The translations under genes were made by a program, and so were the position numbers. From Henckelia pumila (Eukaryota; Streptophyta; Magnoliopsida; Lamiales; Gesneriaceae): a stretch of 64,000 nucleotides of DNA. Where the stretch lies: positions 15,008,763 through 15,072,762 of the forward strand of contig NC_133122.1 in NCBI RefSeq assembly GCF_033568475.1, written 5' to 3'. The notes under the pieces are model-generated. The model searched no databases. It worked only from the letters and a program-made list of their open reading frames with translations, and was not told where the DNA came from. Shown piece by piece: positions 1-12,220 of the stretch; within the stretch, counting starts at the first letter, position 1, and every line of letters begins with the position of its first letter.

Positions 1-794
1 ATTTCTTCAATAAATGCTTTTCGAGGGTGTTCAATTCTTGTAATATTTTCAAACATTCTTTCAACAGAAATAGTTGGTTTTGTTGAAATTATTCCTGTTT
101 GAGAATTATTACTTATTGCTAAACCGACAACATAGTTTATATTGATCGGATGGCTTCCTGTTAACATAAGATTATTTCTATAAAAGTAATAATCTAATGT
201 TAAAACGTCATTTATGTTTTTATCAAAAAGAGATATATTGTATTGTGGATAAATACAAAATTTCATCTTTTTGTAACATAAATTTCCTTCAATTTTTCCA
301 AGGATAGAATCCTCGAAATTACGTATTCTTTTGTCACGAACTGTTATTTCAATTGGTGTATCTATTTCTTCTCGGTAGTGAGCTGATATTATTATTTCAA
401 TTCCTCCGATATGAACATATTTCAGTTCAGATCGTTCTTTTTCACTGGCTTTTGCCATGATGGTATTAATATCTTGAGTTGTTAATAACTTCAGAGTATT
501 AGACCTTGATTCGTTATTTATTTTACAAGATCGTTCTTTTGTACGAATCGAATAATAAATTAAATTTTTTCTGGGATTAATAAAATTTGAAATCTTACTT
601 AGTATTCCTGGTTGGTCTATTAGATTTGTTTTTGAATTAGAAAACTCTGTTTTCTGTATTTCAGCAAACTTACTTTGATTGAATATAATATTCAAATTAT
701 ACTCTTGGTTTTCTTCAGATTCTTCAGATTCATCGACCAGGTTGTTTTGATTTAGAATTATTACTTCTGTAATTTTAACAGATGATAGAACTTC
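1..794 (-). CDS. Movement protein of the endogenous pararetrovirus, partial (runs off left edge)
   Basis: The minus strand is open from 794 to base 1, about 264 codons without a stop, bounded upstream by TAA at 795-797. The only early methionine is at 458-456, so either the true start is upstream in another frame (a frameshift) or translation begins there. The translation has the look of the 30K-superfamily movement proteins of Caulimoviridae: a KYVHIGGIEI-like core strand follows a charged AKASEKER stretch, then a region with conserved Asp and aromatic residues. Such proteins line or gate plasmodesmata for cell-to-cell spread. The position directly after the leader ORFs fits the family order. 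Family recognition is by eye. The C-terminus lies outside the window. Confidence 0.7.
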
Positions 795-842
795 TTAATT
801 TTCTTAAGGCTATTGAAAACCTTTTTGTTGAATCTATCTGTT

Positions 843-1281
843 CTAATAAATTCTGAAAATCTTCGAAACTATAATTGAAGATTGACAATTTTTAAGATGT
901 TTCAAATTGTTTTCACAATTTTCTATATCAAAATTTATATTTTGAGAATATAAATTAAAGATATTCATTTTTGTATTTTCATACATTTTCCATTTAGTAA
1001 AAATTGTTACTTTTATTATTTTGTTTTTGTTGATCGGATTTCGATAACAAAGTTTGTTCTTATTCATAACATATTGTTATGTCTTCAATTTCATCGTTTT
1101 CAGAAATTTGAATTATCATTTTCCAGTTGCTTGAAAAATGTTCTTTTTTATGATTTTTGAAATAAAAGGTTTGGAGATCTTTTATTTTATTCCATAATTG
1201 ATCTATTTGACGTAAATCTTTTAGTAAGATTATTTTATCAAATAAATTTTTAATCTCAATACCTAAAGTTAATCCAGACAT
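843..1281 (-). CDS. Two small overlapping leader ORFs of the pararetrovirus
   Basis: The first ORF (1281-1060, 73 codons) starts about 20 bases after the primer-binding site. The second (1067-843, 74 codons) overlaps its end by eight bases, ATG preceding TAA. Both are rich in Lys, Asn and Ile and show no domain I recognise. Tight overlaps and small ORFs between the primer site and the movement protein are usual in Caulimoviridae, where downstream ORFs depend on leaky scanning or reinitiation. They could also be pieces of one gene broken by frameshift, because the region 842-795 is open in yet another frame. No function is claimed. Confidence 0.4.
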
Positions 1282-1300
1282 TAATAATCTGCTTTATTTA

Positions 1301-1313
1301 GGCTCTGATACCA
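1301..1313 (-). promoter_or_regulatory. tRNA-Met primer-binding site of the pararetrovirus
   Basis: The minus strand reads TGGTATCAGAGCC, the complement of the plant initiator tRNA-Met 3' end and the usual minus-strand DNA primer site in Caulimoviridae. It lies about 670 bases downstream of the TATA box and just upstream of the first small ORF, as expected for the start of the viral map. A 21-bp direct tandem duplication (1351-1392) sits just upstream in the leader. Confidence 0.85.
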
Positions 1314-2120
1314 GGTTGCGGAATTCTTCAAATTCTTATGAATTTTCTTATTCATGGATTTACAGATCTGATTCATGGATTTACAGATCTGATTCATTTA
1401 TAACAGATAAATGTTTTCATATTAGTTTGGTTCCATTCATGGGTTATTAATATAAATTTTAGTTGATAAATTGATTCAAATATGGTTAAATCAGAAGTAT
1501 TTAAACGATATTCACGAAATGTATCATATTCATGATCATCTTCTATTTCGAACCAGTTTTATATTATTAATCTTCCATTTCTTATAAAGGATGATGACAT
1601 GATTAATGTATTTTGACTATTTCTTTGAATTAAGGACTGCAGGAGGTTTAGGAAGGTTACCTTGTTTGAATGAATCTTGGTTTTGAGCAGAGGCCAAATC
1701 CTTGCTTTCCCTTAACGATCACTTGATCAACTGGTACTTGCTCTATGGATCTCCAGGTTTACTCTTAACCATGAATATTCAATGATTGGTTTCCAACCTT
1801 ATCCTCCTTACGCCCTGCTTATTTAGTTATTAGTCATAAGACTTATTTTGTTTCTGATTTTATGTTTCTTAGTTTCTGATAGTTTTCATACGTCTTGTAT
1901 GAACCAGATTGTAAGAAACTTTAAGAAGAGAGAGATACTCAAACTTCACTTCCTCTTTTACAGCACAAAACATCTCCTTTTATAGGCGTGGAGAAACGTA
2001 TACATAATTAAAAATAAAAGAAAAGAGGGGGACCACCCGACACTACATAATGGAAACAGCTCATTTTACATCTGAGTGGATGCCTTTAACATGTGGTGTG
2101 GTCCACGATTTCATTTGTTT
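1314..2120 (-). promoter_or_regulatory. Pararetrovirus intergenic region and leader with TATA box
   Basis: This non-coding stretch lies between the transactivator-like ORF and the primer site. A clear TATA box (CCTATAAAAGG on the minus strand, 1986-1976) is placed to drive the pregenomic RNA toward the primer site. The downstream leader is several hundred bases long, as in caulimovirids. No other gene is visible here. Confidence 0.7.
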
Positions 2121-3200
2121 TTACATTGTGTCACTCTCTGAATCACTGGTGCATTCGGACCATTTCTTTATTGGTTTGTCTTCTTTGACAGCTAGTTTGT
2201 CCTCTTTGACATCTGCTTCTTCTGTCTGAATGGGTTGGCAATGTCCACATTTGTGAGTGGAAATCATTGTTCTTAGTCTTTGACATAACATTTGTTGGGT
2301 TTCTCGGGTCATGTCAACTCTTGCTTCATAGATTGGAGCTTCGAATTGAGCTAACATGGCTTGTTCTTTCTTTTGGATTGTCTCCTTGTGTCCAGTGGTT
2401 AATAAAATTTTACTGGTTGCAAAATTTATTTTAACCTTTGAGTTTCCATCAATCTTTCATGTCTTTGAGATCATATCAATCAATGTCTTTATTCTTATCT
2501 CAGGAAGTGTTGAGATATCCATTACTGGTTTCTCTTCATTTGATCCTTCGAATAAGAACTTGTCTTTTTGTTTTCGACATTGAATATATACCATTGGTTG
2601 ATAGAATTTGTTATCATCCCAATCTGGAAGGGTTGAGTGAATACTCAATGTAAATACTGGATCGTCCTTAAAGACTGCTTTCTTGAACTAGATGATACTA
2701 TTTCTCAACTGATATGGAAATAGTTCTATTTCTTGATTGTTGGGACTGACTTCCAATCCACTTAATAATCCATTTGAAAAGAATCTTGCGACTTCATGCA
2801 CTGGAGCACCTTGCAGTGTTCTTGCTCTTGATAGACTCTGTGTGTCACAAGTTTGTCGCCAAGATTCTGCAGATGGTTTGGCTATTCTCAAATAGTTTAG
2901 TGTTTCAAAGAATTCAGTCTTGAGTTTTTCTGAAAAATTTGTTTTTTCAAAAATTGGTTTTTGTGGTCGCAGATTGACCATCTTTCTTTCTTTCTTTTCA
3001 AGGGCACTTTTAAACGTCCTTTCTTCTTTTTTATTTTTCTCGGTGCTGGCTGTGTCCACCGGTTCTTTTTTCTTTTCTTTTTCTTTGTCAGTGTTGGCTG
3101 TGACCACTGACTGTTTCTCTTTTATCTCCATTATTTTGTCAAATGGAGTTGTCATTTTGATTGGTGTTCTTGGTGAGGATGATGATGATGAAGTTATCAT
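2121..3200 (-). pseudogene. Transactivator/viroplasmin-like ORF of the pararetrovirus, broken by two stops
   Basis: One frame runs from the ATG at 3200 to the stop at 2121, about 360 codons, interrupted by TAG at 2690-2688 and TGA at 2459-2457 with no frameshift. The N-terminal third is Ser, Lys and Glu rich and of low complexity. The middle holds a better-structured segment with WRQTCDTQSLSRARTLQG and aromatic motifs. The C-terminus has a CGHC pair followed by an acidic tail. Identity rests mainly on position, immediately after pol and before the intergenic promoter, where Caulimovirus-like genomes place the translational transactivator and inclusion-body protein. I cannot confirm the fold from sequence alone. 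Confidence 0.55.
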
Positions 3201-3486
3201 CTTTTCTTATGTCCTTTGAATTTTTCTACTCAAATTCCTTTCTTTTAGTTGAAGAATTTGAATTTCTTCCTGAAATTCAATCAATTGTTCCTTTAATTGA
3301 CTTAGTTGCTCCATCTTGATTATACTCTGCACAAGAAAACATATTTATATATATAATGGTTAGTAAAATAACTCTTTTCGTGAGTAATTCGGATAGTTTT
3401 ATTATGCGTATCATTGCATTTATAAATTCTTTTGCAAGAATTGAATCAATCTTAAATTGATTATTTTACTCAAAGAGTAATTTATG

Positions 3487-3644
3487 TTTCTGAATATAAA
3501 TCTCATTTCATTAATTTATATTCCCCATGCTTTCTGAGGCATGTTTGGATGACTGAAAGTAATAAAATAATTCATATTTCTGAATATAAATCTCATTTCA
3601 TCAATTTATATTCCCCATGCTTTCTGAGGCATGTTCGGATGACT
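3487..3644. repeat. Direct duplication of the pol 3' end (period 90 bp)
   Basis: A segment of about 68 bp at 3487-3554 is repeated at 3577-3644 with only a couple of differences. The right copy contains the last codons and stop of pol; the left copy lies in the spacer before the transactivator-like ORF. The spacer 3201-3600 has no other feature. Confidence 0.85.
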
Positions 3645-4945
3645 CACAGTCATTTTCTGAATCACTTAGGATCTCCTTTGTTATTCCGTTACTACGGATA
3701 GTATAGTTTGGATGAAGTTCTCTGGTTAATGCGTCGGATAATGAATTATCCGTTTCTTTGACATGTTGGATTTCGAACTGATAATGGTTCAATTCCAATT
3801 GCCATCTAATTAGCCTTGCTGCATTTCTCCCTGCATTTCTTGATATTTTCCTTGTTTTGAAATATGTTAAATTCATATTATCTGTTCTTACTAAAAATGG
3901 TTTAGAAATAAGATAAATTTCATAAGTTCTAATTGTGAATATTAAAGCTAATAATTCTTTTTCATTCGAATGATAATTTAATTGTGCACCTTGAAAAGTT
4001 CCTGATGTATAGTTGCATAATTCTTCATTATTTCTAGTAGCTGTTTTAGTAAGTTCTTCTAAATTTCTTTCTCCAGTATAAGATTTTAAACATGATCCCC
4101 AGTATTCATCTGAAGCGTCTATTTCAATTATTATTATATCTTTATTTGAAGGAAAATATAATTCAGGAAGATTACTAATTATTTTCTTTTTAATAGTGTC
4201 TATGTAATTAGTATCTTCTTTCGACCATTTCCACTTACAGTCCTGTTTAAGTTTTACCTGAAGAGGTTTTCTGATTTCTGCAAGTTTCTTAATGTAATTT
4301 CCAGAATAAGTTAATAATCCTAAAAATCTTCTTAATTGATATTTATCCTTGATTTCACTAGGAAAATCATGAATTTTCTTAAGTATACGCGGTTGTAAAC
4401 AATGTTTTCCATCTTCTATTTGTAATCCTAAATAATTTATTTTTGTTTTGAATAATTGTGCTTTCTTTTCAGAAAGTATAATTCCATCTTTATGACAAAT
4501 ATCTAAAACTGTCATGAGATCTTTATAATGTTGATCTAGTGTTTTTGAATAAATTAATATGTCATCTATATAAACACAACAAAAATCTATATATGATTTA
4601 AAAGATTCATCCATATATCTTTGAAAGATACCTGGTGCTTGTTTAAGTCCGAAAGGTAATACAGTCCATTGATACTGTCCTTTTGGACAACTGAATGCTG
4701 TAAGTAATTGTGTTTGTGGTTCTAGTTGAATTTGCCAGAATCCTGATTTACAATCTAAACTGGAAAAATATTTCATTTCTCCTATATAAGATAGTAAATC
4801 ATTCTTATTTGGGATATAATATCCATCCATAATTGTTGTTTTATTCATCTTTCGATAATCAATTATCATTCTTTTTTTTATCAGTATCTTTCTTACTGAC
4901 ATAAAAGGCTGGTGAAGAGTGTGGACTTTTACTAGGGATGATTAT
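3601..4945 (-). pseudogene. Pararetrovirus pol: main part of reverse transcriptase and RNase H
   Basis: An open frame from 4902 to 3601 (433 codons) carries the RT palm with FSSLDCKSGFWQI, LPFGLKQAPGIFQ and the catalytic YIDDILIYS, then the connection and an RNase H domain with the IEIDASDEYWG and NEKELLAL motifs and the terminal SLSDALTRE. The domain spacing is that of Caulimoviridae pol; there is no integrase. Upstream of 4902 the same protein continues in another frame to 4945 (an SPAFYV-type RT motif). The frame break falls at the eight-base A/T run at 4872-4879. At 4945 the gene is cut by the Athila-like insertion and resumes at 19054. Confidence 0.9.
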
Positions 4946-6264
4946 TGTTGTGAAATTTCCTCGCAAGTGTACGAGTGTCAAGTTTTAATATAGTGAATAA
5001 TTCAGATATCGATCCCACAGGGAGTAAAATGAAAATATTTAGTACTTGTAATTAAAATAGTCTAAACTTTATCTAAAAAATCAATAATCAAGAATTTTAC
5101 AATAAAAATAAAATAATTAAGATGATTTTAGATAGCACGCACACAAATTTCAGGAATAATCAATCAGAGAAAAACGGTCTAGAGGTATAGATTTCACCTG
5201 GTTTCAACAACAATCAATCCTAATTAATTAATCTTCATGAATTCCAATCAATTAATAACCAAGAACACTTACGTATATTATTTCCCTCTCCCGAGCAACA
5301 AATAATGTTTATCAACTACAATTCAATTCCAATATTCCTATTAAGAATTTATCGCAGTGATCTAGCACAAAACAATGTTCTCTTTAAAAGCTCTGTTAAA
5401 ATCATACACTCTCCTGAGCTGTATAAATAATTAGCAGTGTATTTTCTAATGTCCTATTCAAAATCCCCTCTCCCGAGCAATGATTTCAAATAAATATAAC
5501 AAATCAATTATTGATCAGATAATTGAAAAGACAATCAATTCTAGAAAAAACAATTAATCTAGAAGAAATTCAATACAATAAAATCAAAAATTCATGAAAG
5601 CGTCTACACCAGGTTCCATCCGACCTCTAGACTATAAAAATTAGTTCATAATAAAATTCTGAAAACAATAAATAATAAATCCAAACATGTTCAAAATTAA
5701 ATAAAAGCTAAGAAACAAATCCGTCGTCGAAGTCGTGTCCGGACTATCAAACTTCGTCTTCGTTCTTCAGTTAAGCTCCAGAAAAATCCTTAGCCAATCA
5801 CACGATCAAACCCTCTGATTTCTGTGTAAAATATTGTGGCGGCTCCTCCCTCTTATTTTCAGATAAAAATCCTTTTATACTTCTCATCAAAAGCCCTTCA
5901 AAAAAAGCCCATACAATTAATTGCCCGAAATAATAAAACTTTTCAATCCAGCAACGGGGCGGACGCTCAATAGACGGCGCGGGCGCGCCTTCAACTCGAA
6001 ATCTCAATTCTCCCAGAAACATAGCGTTGCGCGTTAGCTCTTGAAGAAGCGCTAACAAGGAGCGCTGAACCTTGGCCCAAATAAGAAAGGCCCAACACTA
6101 TTCCTTCTCTTCTTTTGTCTGATCGTTCTTTTCTTTTCCTTTTTCTTCTTCCCTTTGATTCTTTTAATTCTTTTCTCTCAAATCTCATTTTTCTCATTTT
6201 TCTTCTCTTTTTCACAATAATTCAATAATTCTCTGCAAGCACAAAAACAACACAACACAGCATA
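4946..6264 (-). repeat. Athila-like 3' LTR, first part (interrupted at 6264)
   Basis: This matches 17669 to about 18985 of the intact LTR almost base for base. The element's U3 promoter signal is visible on the minus strand as GTATAAAAGG at 5880-5871. The LTR is cut after GCATA at 6260-6264 by the nested Tekay element and resumes after 13564. Short frames within the LTR occur in both copies and are not genes. Confidence 0.9.
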
Positions 6265-7603
6265 TGTAGTGACCCTTACCCGGATCACCTACTAAACAGA
6301 ACTTAGGCATGCAATTAACTTAATTAAACAGATATCAGAATAAAACTGCGGAAACCATAAACATTATACAATCTCAAGTAAAGGAATCTGTAATTATCCA
6401 ATATTATACAACCAAATCGAAATAGCTGTATAAACCCAAACAACAGTAATAAAACCTAGACGAAGCTCCAGCTGGCCAACCACTGACTAGCCCCTCCTGG
6501 ATCCACCCTCCTCGTCCAATCGCAAACCTGCCCCATGAAATAGGGTGTCCAGAAAATACAGAGTACGAGACGTGAGCATAAAACGCTCAGTGCAAGAGTA
6601 TGAGTATACATGCATGCAAAGTGAACTCTCTATAGACTCGAGGTCAAGGATCAGATAACAGAGACAGACCGGGCCCTGGTATGTAGCACGTTGTGCCGTC
6701 GCTTCAGGAGGTGGCTCCCATACCGAGATAACCGTGGATACGCCGGACCCAAATCGATGGAAGTCCATCCACTAACAGGATAGGGTACAACCCTACTACA
6801 GACATCTCGAAGGAGATACAGCAAGATGCAAATGAATGCAGCATAATATCATGGCATATAAATCATGCAGTCATATAATACATGCATACTCAGTCAGGAT
6901 ATCTCGAACAGTACTTTCGTACCTCAAAATAGTAAAAGCTCTACCAACTCTAGGTCCACGCCTATAGTCTGCTCTACACTGCCAAATGATACTACTATCA
7001 TTAAAGTGCTCTAAAAGCCTTAACTAAGCTATTGCATACTCCTAAATATTTATAGGGAGCAAAGCTATACCTTCGTCCGTCGTTAGCCCTTTGATGTCGA
7101 TGCCTCCAGAACTTGGGCACGACTCCGCTACGACTACCGAACGCCTCGCCGACCTCCGGACCAAGCCTAAGAAGACTAGAACAGCTCCAAAAGGACTAGA
7201 AAGGAAATGAGAACTCGGAATTGGCAAAAGAAAGTGAAGTCTCGGCCTTCTATTTATAGACAACGATCGGAACTTCCGATCCTTGATCGGAACGTCCGAA
7301 CCTCGATCGGAACGTCCGATCCTGCCATCGGAGCTTCCGAAGATCCTGATCTGCCACGTGTCAAAATATCACTTGTTGACTCCGGATAGGGGTGATCGGA
7401 GCTTCCGGTCCTGATCGGAGCTTCCGATCCAACCACACGTCATGCCTGACGTAATAACATCGGTGCCTCCGATCGCTCATCGGAGCTTCCGATCCTGTTC
7501 GGAGCTTCCGATCGTGCCTTCGGAGCTTCCGATCCGTCCGATACCTAATTCAATTAATTAGCATTAATCCTTTAATTACTCAATTAGGGCACGGGCTACT
7601 ACA
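6265..7603 (-). repeat. Tekay-type 3' LTR
   Basis: 1339 bp, TG...CA bounded. The minus-strand TATA box TCTATAAATAG lies at 7260-7250. Small ORFs such as 6487-6768 recur identically in the other LTR and reflect the repeat, not genes. Confidence 0.95.
7263..7540. repeat. Cluster of short palindromes in the Tekay-type LTR (copy 1)
   Basis: About ten variants of a GATCGGAGCTTCCGATC-like palindrome follow one another at irregular spacing next to the LTR TATA box, on its upstream (U3) side. The equivalent array is at 13219-13496 in the other LTR. Such repeated sites in U3 could be enhancer elements or foldback structures; the sequence shows the repetition only. Confidence 0.85.
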
Positions 7604-7619
7604 TTCTCCCCCACTTAAG
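7604..7619 (-). promoter_or_regulatory. Polypurine tract of the Tekay-type element
   Basis: The minus strand CTTAAGTGGGGGAGAA abuts the 3' LTR directly, the standard plus-strand primer of chromoviruses. Confidence 0.85.
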
Positions 7620-7738
7620 ATATTTCGTCCTCGAAATCAGATCTTAAGTACCGAATGCAAATACAGAAATCAGAAACATTCTTTATTCAAATCAAACGTT
7701 TACAGAGTTTGCAACTGAATACAACTTAAAGAATGAAA

Positions 7739-10700
7739 TCAAAACAACTCAGGATGGTCTTTACGCATCCTGTCCTCAAGCTCCCAAGTAGCTTCCTCAG
7801 TGCCTCGGCGCTGCCACTGAATTAAAACCAAAGGAATGACTTTGTTCCGTAAAACCTTATCCTTATAATCCAGGATACGAAGAGGTTTCTCAACATAAGT
7901 CAAATCCTTGTCTACCTGAACCTCAGACCGCTGCAGAATATGAGATTCATCCGCCACATACCGCCGCAACAGAGATACGTGGAAAACGTCGTGAATGCTT
8001 GATAGATGCGGTGGCAATGCTAGTCGATAAGCCAAATCGCCAATACACTCCAAGATCTCAAACGGACCGATAAATCTGGGAGACAACTTGCCCTTAAGGC
8101 CAAATCTGAGAATCTTGCGGAAAGGTGACACTCTCAGAAACACTTTCTCCCCGACCTCGAACTGCAAAGGCCTACGCTTGATATTAGCATAACTGGTCTG
8201 ACGATCCTGTGTAGTCTTAATCCGTTTCTTGATCTGATCAACAATGTCTATCGCCTGCTGGATAAACTCCGGTCCCTCAGCCTGTCTCTCCCCCACTTCT
8301 TCCCAGAAGAGTGGAGTACGACAACGTCGCCCATACAACGCCTCAAAAGGTGCCATCCCAATACTAGTATGATAGCTGTTGTTGTAAGCGAACTCGATCA
8401 ACGGCAAATGATCCTGCCAGGCTGAACCAAAATCCATGACGCACGCTCTAAGCATATCCTCTAACGTACGGATAGTGCGCTCTGACTGACCATCAGTCTC
8501 CGGATGATAGGCTGTACTCAAACTGAGAGTAGTACCCATCGCACGCTGAACACTCCCCCAGAATCTAGAAGTAAACCTGGGGTCCCGATCGCTGACAATG
8601 CTCACAGGCACTCCATGAAGTCGGACGATCTCCTGAATGTACAGCCGTGCCATGCGATCCACAGAGTACTCTCGGCTATAGGCAATGAAATGCGCTGACT
8701 TGGTGATTCGGTCCACCACAACCCAGATAGCATCACAGTTCCTCGGGGATAACGGCAAATGGGTCACAAAGTCCATTGTGATAAACTCTCATTTCCATTC
8801 AGGAATAGGCAGACTGTGAAGCAATCCTCCAGGTCGTCGGTGCTCTGCCTTGACCTGTTGACACACCAAACATCTCGAAACAAACTGATAAACACTGCGT
8901 TTCATTCCCTTCCACCAGAAACGAGTACGTAGATCCTTGTACATCTTGTTGCTCCCAGGATGAATACTCAACTTAGTGCGATGTGCCTGAGATAAAATCT
9001 CCTCTCGCAACTCTTCATCCTGTGGAATCACAAGCCTACCAGACAAACACAGAAAGCCATCTGACTGATAATGAAATCCAGACGAGCTACCCTCGTTAGC
9101 TAGACGAGCTAAACGCTGGGTCTTTGAATCAGACATCTGAGCATCTCGGATCCGCGAATACAAAGCTGGCTCAGATAATATCGCAAACATCTGGATACTC
9201 TGCATACCTTTCTTATGCTTGAAGGTATAACCTGAAGTACAACAGTCACTGATCGCACTAGACATCGAACAAGTCTGAAGTGCGGATAGTCGCACCTTGC
9301 GACTCAAAGCATCGGCGGTGAGATTAGCAGCTCCCGGATGGTACTTAATCTCGCAATCATAGTCCTTAAGCAAGTCCATCCAACGTCTCTGTCTCATGTT
9401 CAATTCTGCCTGAGTGAACAAATACTTGAGACTCTTATGGTCGGTGAAGATCTCAAATTTCTCGACATAAAGATAATGACGCCAGATCTTCAAAGCGAAC
9501 ACAATGGCTGCCAATTCCAAATCATGGACTTGGTAGTTGTCCTCGTGAAGCTTCAGCTGTCTAGAAGCGTATGCGATCACATGCCCATTCTGAGTCAGGA
9601 CACAACCTAACCCCTGAAGAGAAGCATCCGTGTAAACTACATACCCTCCAGATCCTGACGGTAATGCTAACACCGGCGCAGAAGTCAACCGCCGTCGAAG
9701 CTCACGGAAATTCTCCTCACACTCGGAGGACCACTCAAAATCCACACCCTTGCGGGTAAGCTGCGTCAACGGTCGAGCTAACTGAGAGAAGTTCAGAATG
9801 AAGCGACGATAATACCCTGCTAGACCCAGAAAACTACGGATCTCAGCAACCGTCGTCGGACGCGACCAATTAAGTACCGCTTCAATCTTGCTTGGATCAA
9901 CAGAAATCCCTTCTCTGGATATGATATGGCCAAGAAAGACCACTCTATCCATCCAGAACTCATACTTGCTCAGCTTGGCGTACAACTGCTCATCTCGAAG
10001 AGTCTATAGTACCAACCGCAAGTGAGAAACATGCTCTTCCGTATTACGCGAATAAACCAGGATGTCGTCAATGAAGACCACGACAAACTTGTCCAAATAC
10101 TCCCTGAAGACACGGTTTATCAAATCCATGAATATAGCCGGCGCATTAGTCAAACCAAATGGCATCACTAGGAACTCGTAATGCCCATAGCGAGTACGGA
10201 ATGCAGTTTTGGCTACGTCCTGATCACGGACTCTCAACTGATGATACCCAGATCTCAAGTCAATCTTGGAGTAAATTGATGTGCCCTGCAGCTGGTCAAA
10301 CAAGTCATCAACACGAGGCAACGGATACTTGTTCTTCACAGTGACTCGATTCAGCTGCCGATAGTCAATGCACAGCCGCATCGACCCATACTTCTTCTTC
10401 ACGAAGAGAACAGGAGCTCCCCAAGGAGATACACTAGGACGAATGTACCCCTTGTCCAAAAGATCCTGTAGCTGATTCTTTAACTCACGCATCTCTGATG
10501 GAGCCAGACGATACGGTGCTCTAGAAATAGGCGAAGTACCCGGCATCAACTCTATGCCAAACTCGACTTCCCTAGCAGAAGGAAAACCCGGAATCTCATC
10601 AGGAAACACATCTGGAAATTCATCCACAACAGGAATGCTCTCTATCCCAATACTCTCAGCGGACAAATCAACTGCATAGATAAGGTAGCCTTCCCCGCCA

Positions 10701-12127
10701 GACTCTAGAGCTCGACAGGCTCTCAAAGCTGATACCAAAGGCATCGGGGGTCGCGCTCCCTCACCATAGAAAAACCAACTCTCACTCCCTTCCGGATGAA
10801 AGCGTACTAATCTCTGATAGCAGTCCACTGAAGCTCGATAGGTAGTCAGCACATCTATTCCCAGAATGCAATCAAAGTCGTCCATCGCCAGGACCATGAG
10901 ATTCGCCAACAGAACGTTCCCTTCGAACTCTAAAGGGCAACCCATCACTAGACGCTTAGCCAAAGCAGATTGGCCCGTCGGAGTAGAAACAGACATCACT
11001 ACGTCTAGTGCAATGCATGGTAACTTATGCCTCTTAACAAAACGTGCAGAAATGAAGGAATGAGATGCACCAGTGTCAATAAGTACAAGAGCAGGTATAC
11101 CATAAAGCAGAAATGTACCTGCGATGACTTTCTCATTCTCCTCCACAGCCTGATCATGTCTCAGGGCAAACACCTGGCCAGAAGCTCGTGGCCTCAAATG
11201 AGAACTCCCAGCAGACTGTCCCTGCGACCTCTGCTGAACGGTAGCCTGAGAACCCGATCCTGTACCAGAACCAGAACCACCTCCCCCAGACATTGGACAA
11301 TCTCTCCGGATATGACCAGTCTCTCCACAACGGAAACAAGCTCCAGAAGCTCTACGACACTTGTCGGATGGATGGTTCTTCCCACAGTGATCACACTTGT
11401 CCTTCTTACCAAAACGAACAACATCTCCCGAACCAGAGGAAGAAGAAGATCCAGACTTCTTGAAAGTTTGGGCACGGGGACCCAAAGAACTAGCAGGCCT
11501 CGACTGAGGGAAAGACCTGTTCCGCCGAATGCTGTCCTCTGCCTGATGACAACGGCTCACCAAACCCTCGTAGGACATGTCGTCACCAACTGCCACACGG
11601 TCATGGATCTCAGGGTTAAGGCCCTGAAGGAACAGATTATACTTCATCTCTGAGCTATCAGCAATCTCGGGGCAATAAGATAGCAGATCAAAGAACCTCT
11701 GCTGATACTCATCGATAGACATGGCTCCCTGTCGCAGACTCAGTAGCTCGCCTGCCTTCGACTGACGGAGTGCCGGAGGAAAATACCGCTTTTGGAAAGC
11801 TGTGCGAAACTCGGCCCAGGTGGCCACTCCTCTCGCCGCAACAAAAGGTGCAGAAGTAAACCTCCACCACCTGCGCGCACGCCCATCCAGAAGATAGCCA
11901 AGGGTCTCCACCTTCTGCTCATCTGTGCATTGGAAAGTCTGAAAAGTCGTCTCCATGCGGTCTAACCAGTTCTCCGCATCCTCCGGAGACTCACCTCCAA
12001 CTAAGGGCTTAGGACCCATAGCTAAGAATCGACGCACAGTGAAACGCTCGTCGTCATGATGACGATGACGCCTGTTCTCGACGAGGCTCCCGGTCGGCAT
12101 CTCCCCAACGCCCACCAACACTGCCAT
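7739..12127 (-). pseudogene. Tekay-type gag-pol polyprotein with two internal stops
   Basis: One frame from about 12127 to 7739 (an in-frame ATG at 12244 lies inside the LTR, so 12127 is preferred). Order: gag capsid ([17 protein letters not shown]), a CCHC knuckle ([14 protein letters not shown]) with a second Cys-rich motif before it, protease [14 protein letters not shown] with [14 protein letters not shown] and FIDDILVYS, RNase H with [10 protein letters not shown], integrase HHCC zinc finger, integrase core (TMDFVTHLP, VSDRDPRF, ETDGQSERT) and a C-terminal chromodomain-like segment ending EEATWELEDRM. TAG at 10006-10004 cuts RT just after the YSRN motif, and TGA at 8791-8789 lies before the integrase core. 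Both are point stops in an otherwise continuous frame. The polyprotein would supply all replication and integration enzymes if intact. Confidence 0.95.
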
Positions 12128-12203
12128 GAGAACTCTGGTCGTCACGATTTGACATCTACAAAAATACCTCAAGATGAGACTAAATCCCAAGAAATCTTTT
12201 GCA

Positions 12204-12215
12204 TGCTCTGATACC
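12204..12215 (-). promoter_or_regulatory. tRNA-Met primer-binding site of the Tekay-type element
   Basis: The minus strand GGTATCAGAGCA lies five bases inside the 5' LTR, matching the initiator tRNA-Met primer site used by chromoviruses. Confidence 0.8.
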
Positions 12216-12220
12216 TTAAA

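Noticed and set aside
6487-6768. 93-codon frame present twice (also 12443-12724)
   Set aside because: It lies at the same position in both LTRs of the Tekay-type element, in U5/R-like sequence; no protein family recognised.
11027-11653. 208-codon plus-strand frame
   Set aside because: It is opposite to gag of the Tekay-type element, whose minus-strand frame has clear domains; the plus-strand translation is Ser/Thr/Arg-rich shadow sequence.
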